A stretch of 64,000 bases of DNA from Candidatus Methylomicrobium oryzae (GTDB lineage Bacteria > Pseudomonadota > Gammaproteobacteria > Methylococcales > Methylomonadaceae). Of this stretch, positions 30,268 through 39,352 are shown piece after piece. Each line of letters opens with the position of its first letter. Position 1 is the stretch's first letter. A program made the translations under genes and the position numbers. The DNA lies in the NCBI RefSeq assembly GCF_016745425.1, contig NZ_JAERVK010000007.1:124001-188000 (forward strand), given 5' to 3'. The notes under the pieces are model-generated. The model ran no database searches. It saw only the letters and a list, made by a program, of their open reading frames with translations, and had not been told where the DNA came from.

Positions 30268-31293
30268 TCAATCATTCCAATCGATCACCTCGCGCAGCAG
30301 CGCCGTCGCATAACTGCCGGCGGGCAGCGAAAAGCGCAACTGCAGCCGGTCATCCGAGAACTCCCATGCCAAATCCGGCACGTTGACCCGCAGCGCCCGC
30401 CGTTCGATTTCGACGCCGCTGTCCTGGAGCCCCTCCGCCAGTTCGGGAAGGCGCCCGATCACTTCAGCTTCGAGCGCCGCTACCGCCTCCGTAACCTCGC
30501 TGTCGCCTCGCCCCCAGAGGACACCGGTCGGATGGATTTCTCCGGCCTCGACGCGTCCCGCTATCGCCCGATCCAGGGCATCGGCTTTAAAACGGCTGTG
30601 CGACTGGTCCAGCATGCAGATTTCGCCCGGCAGCGGGCGATTCCAGGTCCGTTGCTCGACGCGGCTCGCCAGCACCTGATTGAACAGGAACGAACGCGCC
30701 GCCGACAGATAAAGGCTGCGCTGCTCGCGGCCGGCCTTCTTCCCCTGAAACAGGGCCAGCGCCTGCTCGACATTGCGCCCCTGATGCCCGAAACGCTGTT
30801 CGCCGAAATAGTTGGGGATACCCGAAACCTTGAGCGCATTCAACTGCGCTTCGGCTTTATCCCGATCGCCTTGCCAATCCCTAACGGTCAAACCGAAACG
30901 GTTACAGGATAAAGCGCCGCGCTGCAGTTTGCGCGCATGGCGGGTCGCCTGAAGCACTTCGATCGAAGCCGAGGCGAACGCGGCCCAGTCCGGATCGGCT
31001 TTGCCCGGCAGCCAGACGCTGAACCATTGGGTGGTGACCGCGTGGCGGTCCTTGAGCCCCGCAAAGCCGATGTCGCGCTGCCTGACATCCGCAAAACGGG
31101 CCAGTTGCCGTGCCACATAGTCGGTATTCTCGCCGGTTTTGCGAATCTGCAGGAAAGCATGCTCGCCCGTTCCGGACGGCTCGAACGCCAGCAATTCTTC
31201 GACGATGAAGTCTTCGGGAAAGGTACGGATGGTGCCCCGGCCCGAAGGGCCGCCGTATGCAAAAGGCCAGGCAGGAAGGATAAAATGAGACAT
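30268..31293 (-). CDS. truD: tRNA pseudouridine(13) synthase TruD
   Basis: TruD converts uridine 13 of tRNA-Glu to pseudouridine. The 341-residue protein shows FPEDFIVEELLAFEPSGTGE (about 25), the catalytic aspartate region IGFAGLKDRHAVTTQWFSVW (about 75) and IPNYFGEQRFGHQGRN (about 153), which identify the TruD family. The start is ATG 31293. It is followed by the REP-like repeats and appears to be a single-gene unit. Confidence 0.96.
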   Translation of the reverse strand: MSHFILPAWPFAYGGPSGRGTIRTFPEDFIVEELLAFEPSGTGEHAFLQIRKTGENTDYVARQLARFADVRQRDIGFAGLKDRHAVTTQWFSVWLPGKADPDWAAFASASIEVLQATRHARKLQRGALSCNRFGLTVRDWQGDRDKAEAQLNALKVSGIPNYFGEQRFGHQGRNVEQALALFQGKKAGREQRSLYLSAARSFLFNQVLASRVEQRTWNRPLPGEICMLDQSHSRFKADALDRAIAGRVEAGEIHPTGVLWGRGDSEVTEAVAALEAEVIGRLPELAEGLQDSGVEIERRALRVNVPDLAWEFSDDRLQLRFSLPAGSYATALLREVIDWND

Positions 31294-31419
31294 TTCAAAT
31301 CGGCGTAATTTACCATGCCTCTCACCGGGAATACAAAGGCGGCAGCGCCGATCCGAAACGGTTTATTCCGGCAAGATCTCCCGCCTCTCCGGTAAGCTTG
31401 CCCGCGAATGAATGATTTT

Positions 31420-31454
31420 ACGCAGCATTCTCCAAAGAATGCTGCGTTATTTTT
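31420..31454. terminator. Strong hairpin between TonB receptor and truD
   Basis: ACGCAGCATTCT pairs perfectly with AGAATGCTGCGT over a 4-base loop. On the plus strand it is followed by TATTTTT; on the minus strand, where the receptor gene just upstream is transcribed, the following sequence is only TAAAATCATT. It probably ends the receptor transcript despite the weak U-tract. Confidence 0.6.
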
Positions 31455-31460
31455 GTCGTT

Positions 31461-33770
31461 TTACAAGGTGATCCGCACGCCGACCCACCCTGCCCTGGGC
31501 GCGCCCGGCGATACGAAGCGGGGATTGTTGAACGCATCGCCCAACACTTCGTCCGGCTGGCCGAAAGTCCCGAACGAGTTGTAGTGGTTGTCGAAGATGT
31601 TGTCGAGCTTGCCGAACACGGCGAAGTGCTTGTTGAACTTGTACTCGGCCCGCGCGTTGAACAGCCAGTAGCCCTGCAACTGGCTGGTCAGATTCGCCTC
31701 GTCGCCGCGGAAAAACTGGTCGCTGCTGTACAAGCCGTCGATCGCCAGCGACAGCCGCCGCCAGAGCTCGACGCCGACCGATGCCTTGAAGATATGTTCC
31801 GGTATGCCCGGTATTTTGTCGCCGCGCTCGACGACCGCCGCCTGATCGTTATTTAATGGATTTTGAATCAGGAAGCTATCCAGGTAACGCGCATTCAGGT
31901 AGGTATAATTCGCCGAAAAATTCCAGTCGTCGATCGTGCTGAACAAGGCCGGAATCAGCGAGTTCACGCCCGCTTCCACGCCGTAGCGGCGGGTCTGCCC
32001 CACGTTGCTGAAAAAACCCTCGCTGATGCTGTCGCCGCTGCGATGGAATATGATGTCGTCATGATTCGTCGTATGGAAATAGCCGAGATTCCATTTGGTA
32101 TCGCCTTTGCCGATCAGCTTGTTGAGGTCGCCGCGGAAACCGCCTTCCCAGGTCTTCGCGACCACTTGGTCGAGCGGCGGATCGGACACGAACGCATTCG
32201 GCAGGCGGCACGGATCGTTCGGATCGGCGCAGCTCAGCTCCATCGGCGTCGGCACCCGGGACGATTCGCCGTAGCTGCCGTACACGCCCAGATGATCGAA
32301 AATTTGGTAAGTCAGGCCCGCGGACGGATTGAACCGCTCGTAGCTGTGCTTACTGCTCAGCTTGTCCTCGCCGTCTTCCCCGATATACTGGTTTTTCATC
32401 GTGATGCTGACATGGTTGTAGCGGCCCGCCAGCGTCGCGGTCAGTTTGTCGGTGAGCGAGAAACTGTCGCTCAGATAAAAGCCGTAGGTTTCGGTCACCG
32501 TATTCAGTCGCACCCTGGCGTCTTCCACCAAAATGCCGCTGCCGATCGTGCCCCGGTCGGGCGTCAGTTGCGCCAGTTCGGTATCCGAACCGAAATGCAC
32601 GTCCGCGTAATCGTAGCTGCCGCCCACAAGCAGATTGTTTTTATGCCCGAACCAGTCGTGGTCGAACATCGCCTGCAGAGTGCCGCCGCGGCTGCGGTTG
32701 TAGGTTTCGCTGGTGTTTTGGGTCGCGCCCTCGACGCTGTCACTGGCCGCAATTTGATTGCCGAAAACATCTTGGGCGATTTGACCGTCCCCGTTGCACA
32801 AAAACGCGTCATCGAACGCGCATTCGTCAAAATCGCTGTCGTCGCCGTTGAAGGTCCGGATCCGGTTCTGCCGGTAATAGGCGTTGGCGCTCAGCTCGAT
32901 CTTGTCGGTCAAGGCATAGCTGCCGGCCAATTCGGAGAAAAACATCCGGGTAATGGTCTGGTCGGGATGGGTGAACACCGCGTTCCGGTCGATCTGCTGC
33001 AGTTGAACCGGCGCCGCGCCGTTGCCGCGCATGTCGTTGTCGTTCGCGCCCAGGGTCAAATCGAGATTCGCCCGGTCATTACGCCAGCTCAGCGTACCGA
33101 AAACCTGATTGGCCTCGGTCGGCGAAAAATTGCGCCAGCCCTGTTCGTCGAAATGGTGCAGGTCGATGAAATAGCCGAAGGTGCCGTTGTTCCAGCCGCT
33201 GCTCAGCTCTTCCGAATGCCGGTCCCAGGAACCGCCGTACGCCTCGAACTGATGTTTCGGCGCCGAAAAGCCGGTCTTCGTTTTCAGCGAGATGGCCCCG
33301 CCCAGGCTGTTCAATCCGTACAGCGGATTGGAGCCCGGATACAGCTCCATCGTATCGATCGCGCCGCGCGGAATCAGGTCCCAGTTGACCGTATCGCCGA
33401 ACGGCTCGTTGAAGCGGACGCCGTTCACGTAGGTCGACAGGCCCTGCGGCAACCCCAGCAAAGGGGAAGCGACGAAACCGCGGTAATAAACATCGGGCTG
33501 CAGGGGATTATTTTGCGCCTCGTTCACATGCACGCTGCCGAGGTGGCGGTTCATGTACTCGGACAGGGAAATGCTCTGAGCCTTTTCCATCTGTTCGGCA
33601 TTCGCGGTCTGGATATTCGCCGCTACTTTTTTGGCGTCGATACCGCTGCCGGACAGCGGCGCCACATCGATCACTTCGACTACGTCGAGATTTTCGGGCT
33701 GCTCTTCCTCAGCTACGGCAGCCGACAGCACGGCCAGGTAACATAAGGAGATAGAGACGAGTCGGTTCAT
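31461..33770 (-). CDS. TonB-dependent outer-membrane receptor
   Basis: This 769-residue protein has a signal peptide (RLVSISLCYLAVLSAAVAEE), a plug domain (SLSEYMNRHLGSVHVNEAQN, then VYYRGFVASPLLGLPQGLST and YGLNSLGGAISLKTKTGFS) and a 22-strand barrel ending in PRAGWVGVRITL with an aromatic-hydrophobic C-terminal strand. It imports a siderophore, vitamin or other ligand using TonB energy; the substrate cannot be read from sequence and no biosynthetic gene is nearby. The TonB box near EVIDVAPL is plausible. The start is ATG 33770. Confidence 0.9.
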   Translation of the reverse strand: MNRLVSISLCYLAVLSAAVAEEEQPENLDVVEVIDVAPLSGSGIDAKKVAANIQTANAEQMEKAQSISLSEYMNRHLGSVHVNEAQNNPLQPDVYYRGFVASPLLGLPQGLSTYVNGVRFNEPFGDTVNWDLIPRGAIDTMELYPGSNPLYGLNSLGGAISLKTKTGFSAPKHQFEAYGGSWDRHSEELSSGWNNGTFGYFIDLHHFDEQGWRNFSPTEANQVFGTLSWRNDRANLDLTLGANDNDMRGNGAAPVQLQQIDRNAVFTHPDQTITRMFFSELAGSYALTDKIELSANAYYRQNRIRTFNGDDSDFDECAFDDAFLCNGDGQIAQDVFGNQIAASDSVEGATQNTSETYNRSRGGTLQAMFDHDWFGHKNNLLVGGSYDYADVHFGSDTELAQLTPDRGTIGSGILVEDARVRLNTVTETYGFYLSDSFSLTDKLTATLAGRYNHVSITMKNQYIGEDGEDKLSSKHSYERFNPSAGLTYQIFDHLGVYGSYGESSRVPTPMELSCADPNDPCRLPNAFVSDPPLDQVVAKTWEGGFRGDLNKLIGKGDTKWNLGYFHTTNHDDIIFHRSGDSISEGFFSNVGQTRRYGVEAGVNSLIPALFSTIDDWNFSANYTYLNARYLDSFLIQNPLNNDQAAVVERGDKIPGIPEHIFKASVGVELWRRLSLAIDGLYSSDQFFRGDEANLTSQLQGYWLFNARAEYKFNKHFAVFGKLDNIFDNHYNSFGTFGQPDEVLGDAFNNPRFVSPGAPRAGWVGVRITL

Positions 33771-33871
33771 GTATTCTTCTTTTTGGATAAAAAATGCCGG
33801 CCATCTTAGCCAAATCATTTTTCCGCTGCCAGCCGTCAGCCCAAAAAAGGAAATTTTCCCGACCCTTCAAC

Positions 33872-34507
33872 TTAGAGGATTTTCAAACCGATCGCCAGCC
33901 GCGCCAGTTCGGCAGCCGTATTGACTTTCAGCTTGGCTTTGATCTGCGTGCTGTAATTCGCCACGGTCTTGACGCCCAGGCACAGCTCGTCGGCCGCTTC
34001 GTGCGTGGTCAGTCCCTTGGCGAGCAGGCGGAACACGTCGAACTCCTTCGGCGACAGCGCCGCCAGCAGCGCCTGATAATCCGGCTGCCCGGCCCGGAAC
34101 GCCGCATCCGAGGCTTTCAATCCGGCTTCGATGTAATCTTCGCCTCCGGCAATGGCCTGCACGGCCGTAATCAGCATTTCCGGCGCGCTGCTTTTGGTAA
34201 TGTAACCTTTCGCGCCGGCCGCGAGCGCCCGCTCGACATAGACTTTCTCGTCATGGATGCTGAACACCAGAATCTTCGCTTCGGCATCGCGCGCGGTAAT
34301 CCGGCGGATGCCTTCCAGCCCGCCGATTCCCGGCATCGACAAATCCATCACTACGACATCCGGCCGAAAGTCTTCGTACAGTTTGCAGGCTTCCTCGCAA
34401 CGCGACGCTTCGGCCACGACTTCGATCGCATCGACCGACGCCAAGAGCAGCCGAAAACCGGCCCGCACCACCGCATGGTCATCGACCAGCAAGACTCTGA
34501 TTTTCAT
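33872..34507 (-). CDS. NarL/FixJ-family response regulator
   Basis: This 211-residue protein has a receiver domain with the acidic pocket LLVDDHAVVRAGF, the phosphoacceptor aspartate in DVVVMDLSMPGIGG (about 55) and the lysine in AAGAKGYITKS (about 105), followed by a LuxR-type HTH (SPKEFDVFRLLAKGLTTHEA, then ELCLGVKTVANYSTQIKAKL). The cognate histidine kinase is not nearby, so target genes are unknown. The gene follows the small membrane protein gene on the same strand by 5 bases, suggesting an operon. Confidence 0.93.
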   Translation of the reverse strand: MKIRVLLVDDHAVVRAGFRLLLASVDAIEVVAEASRCEEACKLYEDFRPDVVVMDLSMPGIGGLEGIRRITARDAEAKILVFSIHDEKVYVERALAAGAKGYITKSSAPEMLITAVQAIAGGEDYIEAGLKASDAAFRAGQPDYQALLAALSPKEFDVFRLLAKGLTTHEAADELCLGVKTVANYSTQIKAKLKVNTAAELARLAIGLKIL

Positions 34508-34512
34508 AACCC

Positions 34513-34944
34513 TTATATTCCAAATGCATTGAATATCCGCAAAAACAGCCATCCCGACAGGCCGGTTGCCGCGAGCAAGGCAAACGCCGCCGCCTTTAAG
34601 GCGCGCGCACTGAAAATTGCCGTTTTACCGCGCACTACCGGCGCATCGCGAAACAATCGGCAGTCCGGAGGCGGATATTCACCCGCCTTATACACCTTGC
34701 CTCCCAGTCTCCAAAGATATATCGCCAAACCGCCAAGCGGCAGCAACGAGACTGCCGCCAACAGAATCAGACCGATACGGAGCCGCCGCTTTAACTCGCC
34801 GGGTTCGGTTAATAACGCTTGGGGCAAACGTTCGAGCCAGTTCTCGAAGCCGACGATCAACAAGCTGCCGATGGCACCGACCGCAAGTACCAGCAGCAGC
34901 GCCCGCTGCTGCGCTCTGGCGTCCGCTTTACGCATGTCGGTCAT
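34513..34944 (-). CDS. Small two-helix membrane protein, unknown function
   Basis: This protein of about 143 residues has two or three hydrophobic segments (LLLVLAVGAIGSLLIVGF, then IGLILLAAVSLLPLGGLAIY and a third near the end). The first two frame a short charged loop (RLPQALLTEPGELKRR). The ATG at 34944 has GGAG upstream and is preferred to an earlier start. It lies 5 bases before the response regulator gene and may be its membrane partner or simply cotranscribed. No family recognised. Confidence 0.6.
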   Translation of the reverse strand: MTDMRKADARAQQRALLLVLAVGAIGSLLIVGFENWLERLPQALLTEPGELKRRLRIGLILLAAVSLLPLGGLAIYLWRLGGKVYKAGEYPPPDCRLFRDAPVVRGKTAIFSARALKAAAFALLAATGLSGWLFLRIFNAFGI

Positions 34945-35000
34945 TCTTTCTCCAGCATGGGAGCGGCAATGAAAAACGGCCGCCAACTAGCCGACAGCGA

Positions 35001-35663
35001 TTATTCGGGCAAATCCGCTGCGCAGCTTTCGACCGCCGTGACCGAATAAGCCGTGGTGTTCGTATCGGCGTCAACCGCGCGCAGTTTTCTGATGAAATCC
35101 CGAAAGGCGTTGGGCGGAGCGAGATCGCTTTCTTCCACGCAACTCGAAAACCCGCCTTCGATGCCGTAGCCGTAGACGACGAACAGAGAAATCACATTGT
35201 CTGCGATCGCCTTGCCGATCGTCTTTCTCACCTTGCGGAAAGCCTCTTCGTCCACGCCGGGCCCGATGCCGCCGATATGGATTTCGGCCGCCTTGCCTTC
35301 GAACGATACCTCGCGCTCGCACGGCGCTTCTTGCGCATCCGGCAAGTCGTCAAGTGCCTGGAAGCCCAGCTCGGCCGCATCGCTCAAGTCTTTGGCGGGA
35401 ATGTCGTACAGATTCAGGCGACCGGTTTCGGCGCCGCAGACCGCCGGATAAATCAAACCGTCCGTCCCGCAACGCGCCTGCCTGGCCGGAATATTCGCCT
35501 GCGCCAGTTCTTTTTTCATGGTTTTGAGGGCGATGCCTGCGCTCTCGCACTGGATAGCGCCGCTGTATTTTGCCACCGTCACCCAACCGCTTTCCGCCTC
35601 GGCCGCAAACGCCGCCGTCAGCCCCAAGCCGAGCCCCAAACAAAACTTTAACCGGTACATCAT
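35001..35663 (-). CDS. Secreted hypothetical protein with conserved cysteines
   Basis: This 220-residue protein has a signal peptide (LKFCLGLGLGLTAAFAAEAE) and seven cysteines in the mature part (IQCESAG, ARCGTDG, AVCGAE, APCERE, SSCVEE, ESCAAD among them), so a disulfide-stabilised periplasmic or secreted protein is likely. No domain is recognised. It may be cotranscribed with the membrane protein and regulator downstream on the same strand (57-base gap). Function unknown. Confidence 0.65.
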   Translation of the reverse strand: MMYRLKFCLGLGLGLTAAFAAEAESGWVTVAKYSGAIQCESAGIALKTMKKELAQANIPARQARCGTDGLIYPAVCGAETGRLNLYDIPAKDLSDAAELGFQALDDLPDAQEAPCEREVSFEGKAAEIHIGGIGPGVDEEAFRKVRKTIGKAIADNVISLFVVYGYGIEGGFSSCVEESDLAPPNAFRDFIRKLRAVDADTNTTAYSVTAVESCAADLPE

Positions 35664-35921
35664 GAAGCCTCCATTGAAAAGCCGTATCGAATTCGATCGT
35701 TAACGTCATATTTTCTCGCAAAAGCCGGCCCGGCCCCGCCAGCCGCAAAGAATCCGATACATTAGAACAAAGACATCACGTTGACAATCCTTCGATTGCC
35801 GGCATGTAAAAGCGTTCGGCGCCGAGACCACGAAAAACTTGGGCAAAATGATCCGGCACTAATCTCGCCGCGAAGTCCTACCGGTTCTGAAAGTTTCGTG
35901 CGGCATATCAGGGGTTCTAAA
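35664..35921. other. Intergenic region left of the CRISPR array
   Basis: About 260 bases between the secreted-protein gene and the array's distal end. I see no gene, clear promoter or terminator. Confidence 0.5.
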
Positions 35922-38698
35922 ACACTGATGAAGCCCCGGCATAAGGCCGGGGAAAACGCAGTGCCCGTCAACAAATTAACTGGCGCGGCAAAGTAGCTTC
36001 AATGAGGCCCCGGCATAAGGCCGGGGAAAACACAGGAAAGGACCGTTGGCGTTGGAACAAACAAACCGCTTCAATGAGGCCCCGGCATAAGGCCGGGGAA
36101 AACGTTTGCCGTGACAGAACGGCCGGACGGACTGAGATCGGGCTTCAATGAGGCCCCGGCATAAGGCCGGGGAAAACCGACATAATGGCCGCGGAAGACT
36201 TCGAAACCATGCTCGCTTCAATGAGGCCCCGGCATAAGGCCGGGGAAAACCAGAATGGCGCCAGGTCGATCATGCCTTTGCTCCGGGCTTCAATGAGGCC
36301 CCGGCATAAGGCCGGGGAAAACAAAAAGCTTTTCAAGCGCATTACAAACCCTTGGGGGCTTCAATGAGGCCCCGGCATAAGGCCGGGGAAAACCTAAGCT
36401 GCCTGTGCGGCAGCGGACTCTGACAGCGCGCTTCAATGAGGCCCCGGCATAAGGCCGGGGAAAACCCCAAACCTTCCTGCGGCAGCCGCCGCGTTTTCGA
36501 GCTTCAATGAGGCCCCGGCATAAGGCCGGGGAAAACTTCCCACGAGCGCGCGGGTGTAATAATGCTCCGGGGCTTCAATGAGGCCCCGGCATAAGGCCGG
36601 GGAAAACCACGGTAGTGCAGCCCGATAACGCCGCAATCACAAAGCTTCAATGAGGCCCCGGCATAAGGCCGGGGAAAACTTCGGTGGCCGGATAGGGATA
36701 ACCCTTTGTCGCATAGGCTTCAATGAGGCCCCGGCATAAGGCCGGGGAAAACCCAGCCATCCGTACCGGCGTCCCTGGCGTTTCATCGCTTCAATGAGGC
36801 CCCGGCATAAGGCCGGGGAAAACGGCGCTTTATGAAATTATTCCTGCCGGCTCCGGCGGCTTCAATGAGGCCCCGGCATAAGGCCGGGGAAAACGACTTC
36901 TAGTTTTTCTTGGTCTCCATCAAATGAAATAGCTTCAATGAGGCCCCGGCATAAGGCCGGGGAAAACCTCCTTCGCATATTGGCCGCCAGTCCCCCCACT
37001 GCTTGCTTCAATGAGGCCCCGGCATAAGGCCGGGGAAAACAAGGTGAGAGCAAGATGTTATACCTCCAACCAAGTCGCTTCAATGAGGCCCCGGCATAAG
37101 GCCGGGGAAAACCTGGTTTTCGGCATTACCGTCGCCTGCGATTCTTAAAGCTTCAATGAGGCCCCGGCATAAGGCCGGGGAAAACCTTGATGCGCCGGTC
37201 TTTCTCAAAGAGCCTATGCAGGCTTCAATGAGGCCCCGGCATAAGGCCGGGGAAAACGAAAGGCGGGCAAGGCTCCCTCGAGTTCGAAATCAGGCTTCAA
37301 TGAGGCCCCGGCATAAGGCCGGGGAAAACTCCGGACCCCAGTTGAGAGTACGACCTGGCAATAGGCTTCAATGAGGCCCCGGCATAAGGCCGGGGAAAAC
37401 GCCGCCATGATCGCGGCCAGCGAAGCCGCCGACCAAGCTTCAATGAGGCCCCGGCATAAGGCCGGGGAAAACTCGCCCGCGTTCAGCAGTTCGCCGATCA
37501 CATGGAACAGCTTCAATGAGGCCCCGGCATAAGGCCGGGGAAAACTGCCAATGTGTAGCAACTTGCTACACTCCGGCAAGACGCTTCAATGAGGCCCCGG
37601 CATAAGGCCGGGGAAAACGATTTGCTTCTCGCCGCAGCACGGACAGCGCGTCCAGCTTCAATGAGGCCCCGGCATAAGGCCGGGGAAAACTAGTAAATCT
37701 TGATGACAAGTACTACCTGCTGGACTGCTTCAATGAGGCCCCGGCATAAGGCCGGGGAAAACTGCAGCGTGCTTTGCAACAAGGCCTGAGTTATCTCTGC
37801 TTCAATGAGGCCCCGGCATAAGGCCGGGGAAAACCAGGGGGTGTAATCGTACCGGGAGGCCTGCAGCTTTGCTTCAATGAGGCCCCGGCATAAGGCCGGG
37901 GAAAACCATAGCGGTGCTTTTAAGAGCTCCTAAACCTGTTACGCTTCAATGAGGCCCCGGCATAAGGCCGGGGAAAACTGAAGATCTGGCGCACGTGGGC
38001 GCGCGTGTCCTGGCTTCAATGAGGCCCCGGCATAAGGCCGGGGAAAACAATTCGTTTCGTGTCAGGATGTTCATGTTATTCACCTGCTTCAATGAGGCCC
38101 CGGCATAAGGCCGGGGAAAACGAGCCCTGCGGCCATGTGGCGCATGACCGATTCCATGCTTCAATGAGGCCCCGGCATAAGGCCGGGGAAAACCATTTCC
38201 CGATCTGCGGCGTAAGCCGAGCACTTGAGGCTTCAATGAGGCCCCGGCATAAGGCCGGGGAAAACAACCGGCGCCTGCCCCGGTTCCGGTTCCGGTTCCG
38301 CGCTTCAATGAGGCCCCGGCATAAGGCCGGGGAAAACGTCGAAGACTAATCCGTAGTATTTTCCAGCTCCGACGCTTCAATGAGGCCCCGGCATAAGGCC
38401 GGGGAAAACGATCTATGAGCACATGACCCGGTCCGTCGACCGGCGGGCTTCAATGAGGCCCCGGCATAAGGCCGGGGAAAACCCGTAACGCGGAACAGCG
38501 CTGCCCTGCGCTGTTGGCTTCAATGAGGCCCCGGCATAAGGCCGGGGAAAACAAGGCACACACAAACTGCAAAGCGACGCTCTAACTAGGCTTCAATGAG
38601 GCCCCGGCATAAGGCCGGGGAAAACCGCCGGGATCGGGCTGTACATGCTCTGTGCGGACGGCGCTTCAATGAGGCCCCGGCATAAGGCCGGGGAAAAC
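35922..38698 (-). CRISPR. Type I-G CRISPR array, 39 repeats and 38 spacers
   Basis: The 36-base repeat begins GCTTCAATGAGG and ends GGCCGGGGAAAAC on the plus strand, with an internal hairpin CCCCGGC / GCCGGGG. I count 39 repeats and 38 spacers of 34-38 bases. All repeats look identical except the leftmost (35922-35957), whose first 11 bases are degenerate. A degenerate end marks the leader-distal side, and the reverse complement ends ATTGAAGC, close to the usual ATTGAAAC. Both place the leader at the right (after 38698) and transcription on the minus strand, matching the cas genes. Spacer 33 (38266-38301) matches lptD. Confidence 0.99.
38266..38301 (-). CRISPR. Self-targeting spacer identical to lptD
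   Basis: This 36-base spacer, sixth from the leader, equals the chromosomal sequence 13680-13715 at every position, including its unique left part (AACCGGCGCCTGCCCC) and the CCGGTT-repeat right part. Because the first 16 bases are not low-complexity, the match is not just a repeat coincidence. Five spacers lie between it and the leader, so they were probably gained later. Confidence 0.97.
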
Positions 38699-39055
38699 AG
38701 CCCGCGCTGAAAGCCTTGAAAACCAAGGCTTAGCGCAGCCAAATGCGAGCGCTGACCTAACCGGCGCCTCAGCAATTATACATAACCCGTAACCCAAACC
38801 CATACCCATTTGTAATAACCTGATTTTTAAAGAACAATTCTTCGCGAGCGCTGCCGCTGATTTTTGCGCCACTGCAGCGCTCGCCCGGAACCGGCAAAAA
38901 ATAGAGCCATCGGCAATTGCTCCATGCATTGTGCTCTCGATCGCTTGTTCCCGACGCGATCTACCTCCCTCATCCATGAGGTCGTCGATCGCTTGTTCCC
39001 GACGCGATCTACCTCGCCCTTCCTTGGGCTCGTACCTTCTACATCCCTGTAGTCG
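38699..39055 (-). promoter_or_regulatory. CRISPR leader with inverted and direct repeats
   Basis: This 357-base region between the array and cas2 holds no gene. Next to the first repeat is an inverted repeat AAGCCTTG-AAAAC-CAAGGCTT (38711-38731), extended by GCGCT / AGCGC. A second inverted repeat, GCGAGCGCTG / CAGCGCTCGC, lies at 38844-38853 and 38875-38884. Further right a 31-base direct repeat occurs twice (38937-38967 and 38985-39015). Such elements in leaders position integrase complexes or IHF; the direct repeat could instead be a dispersed genomic repeat. Confidence 0.75.
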
Positions 39056-39352
39056 TCACACAATCACCGGCTGACGTTCCAGCATTTCAAATTCTTTGCC
39101 CAAGCTGACCACTTGCGGCTTGACCGATTCGGCGGGCCCCACGTTGATAATCAGAACATGATCCTCGGTATGATGAATGATGCCGTCCAGCAGAGCGATC
39201 AATTCGGCATGGCGCTTACGGCTCAGGCGGCATTGAAAAACCGATAGCTGCAGCCAGTCGCCGTAGCCTTTCATCAGCTTGAACACGCGCCGCCAGCGCT
39301 TCGGATCGCTGATATCGTAAGTGACCAGATACAGATATTCGTAAGCCGCCAT
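39056..39352 (-). CDS. cas2: CRISPR-associated endonuclease Cas2
   Basis: Cas2 dimerises between Cas1 dimers in the spacer-integration complex. The 98-residue protein has the ferredoxin-like fold pattern with YLYLVTYDISDPKRWRRVFK (about 6-25), GYGDWLQLSVFQCRLS and HVLIINVGPAES. The aspartate in YDISDP is the residue usually listed as catalytic. It overlaps the end of cas4-cas1 by 1 base (ATGA). No lesion is visible. Confidence 0.95.
   Translation of the reverse strand: MAAYEYLYLVTYDISDPKRWRRVFKLMKGYGDWLQLSVFQCRLSRKRHAELIALLDGIIHHTEDHVLIINVGPAESVKPQVVSLGKEFEMLERQPVIV

Noticed and set aside
31863-33746. A 627-codon plus-strand open frame
   Set aside because: It is exactly antisense to the TonB receptor gene and has arginine/valine-rich, domain-free sequence; a shadow of a long GC-rich gene.
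35976-38422. Several open frames in the CRISPR array repeating FSPALCRGLIEA or ASMRPRHKAGEN
   Set aside because: They are translations of the 36-base repeat, not genes.
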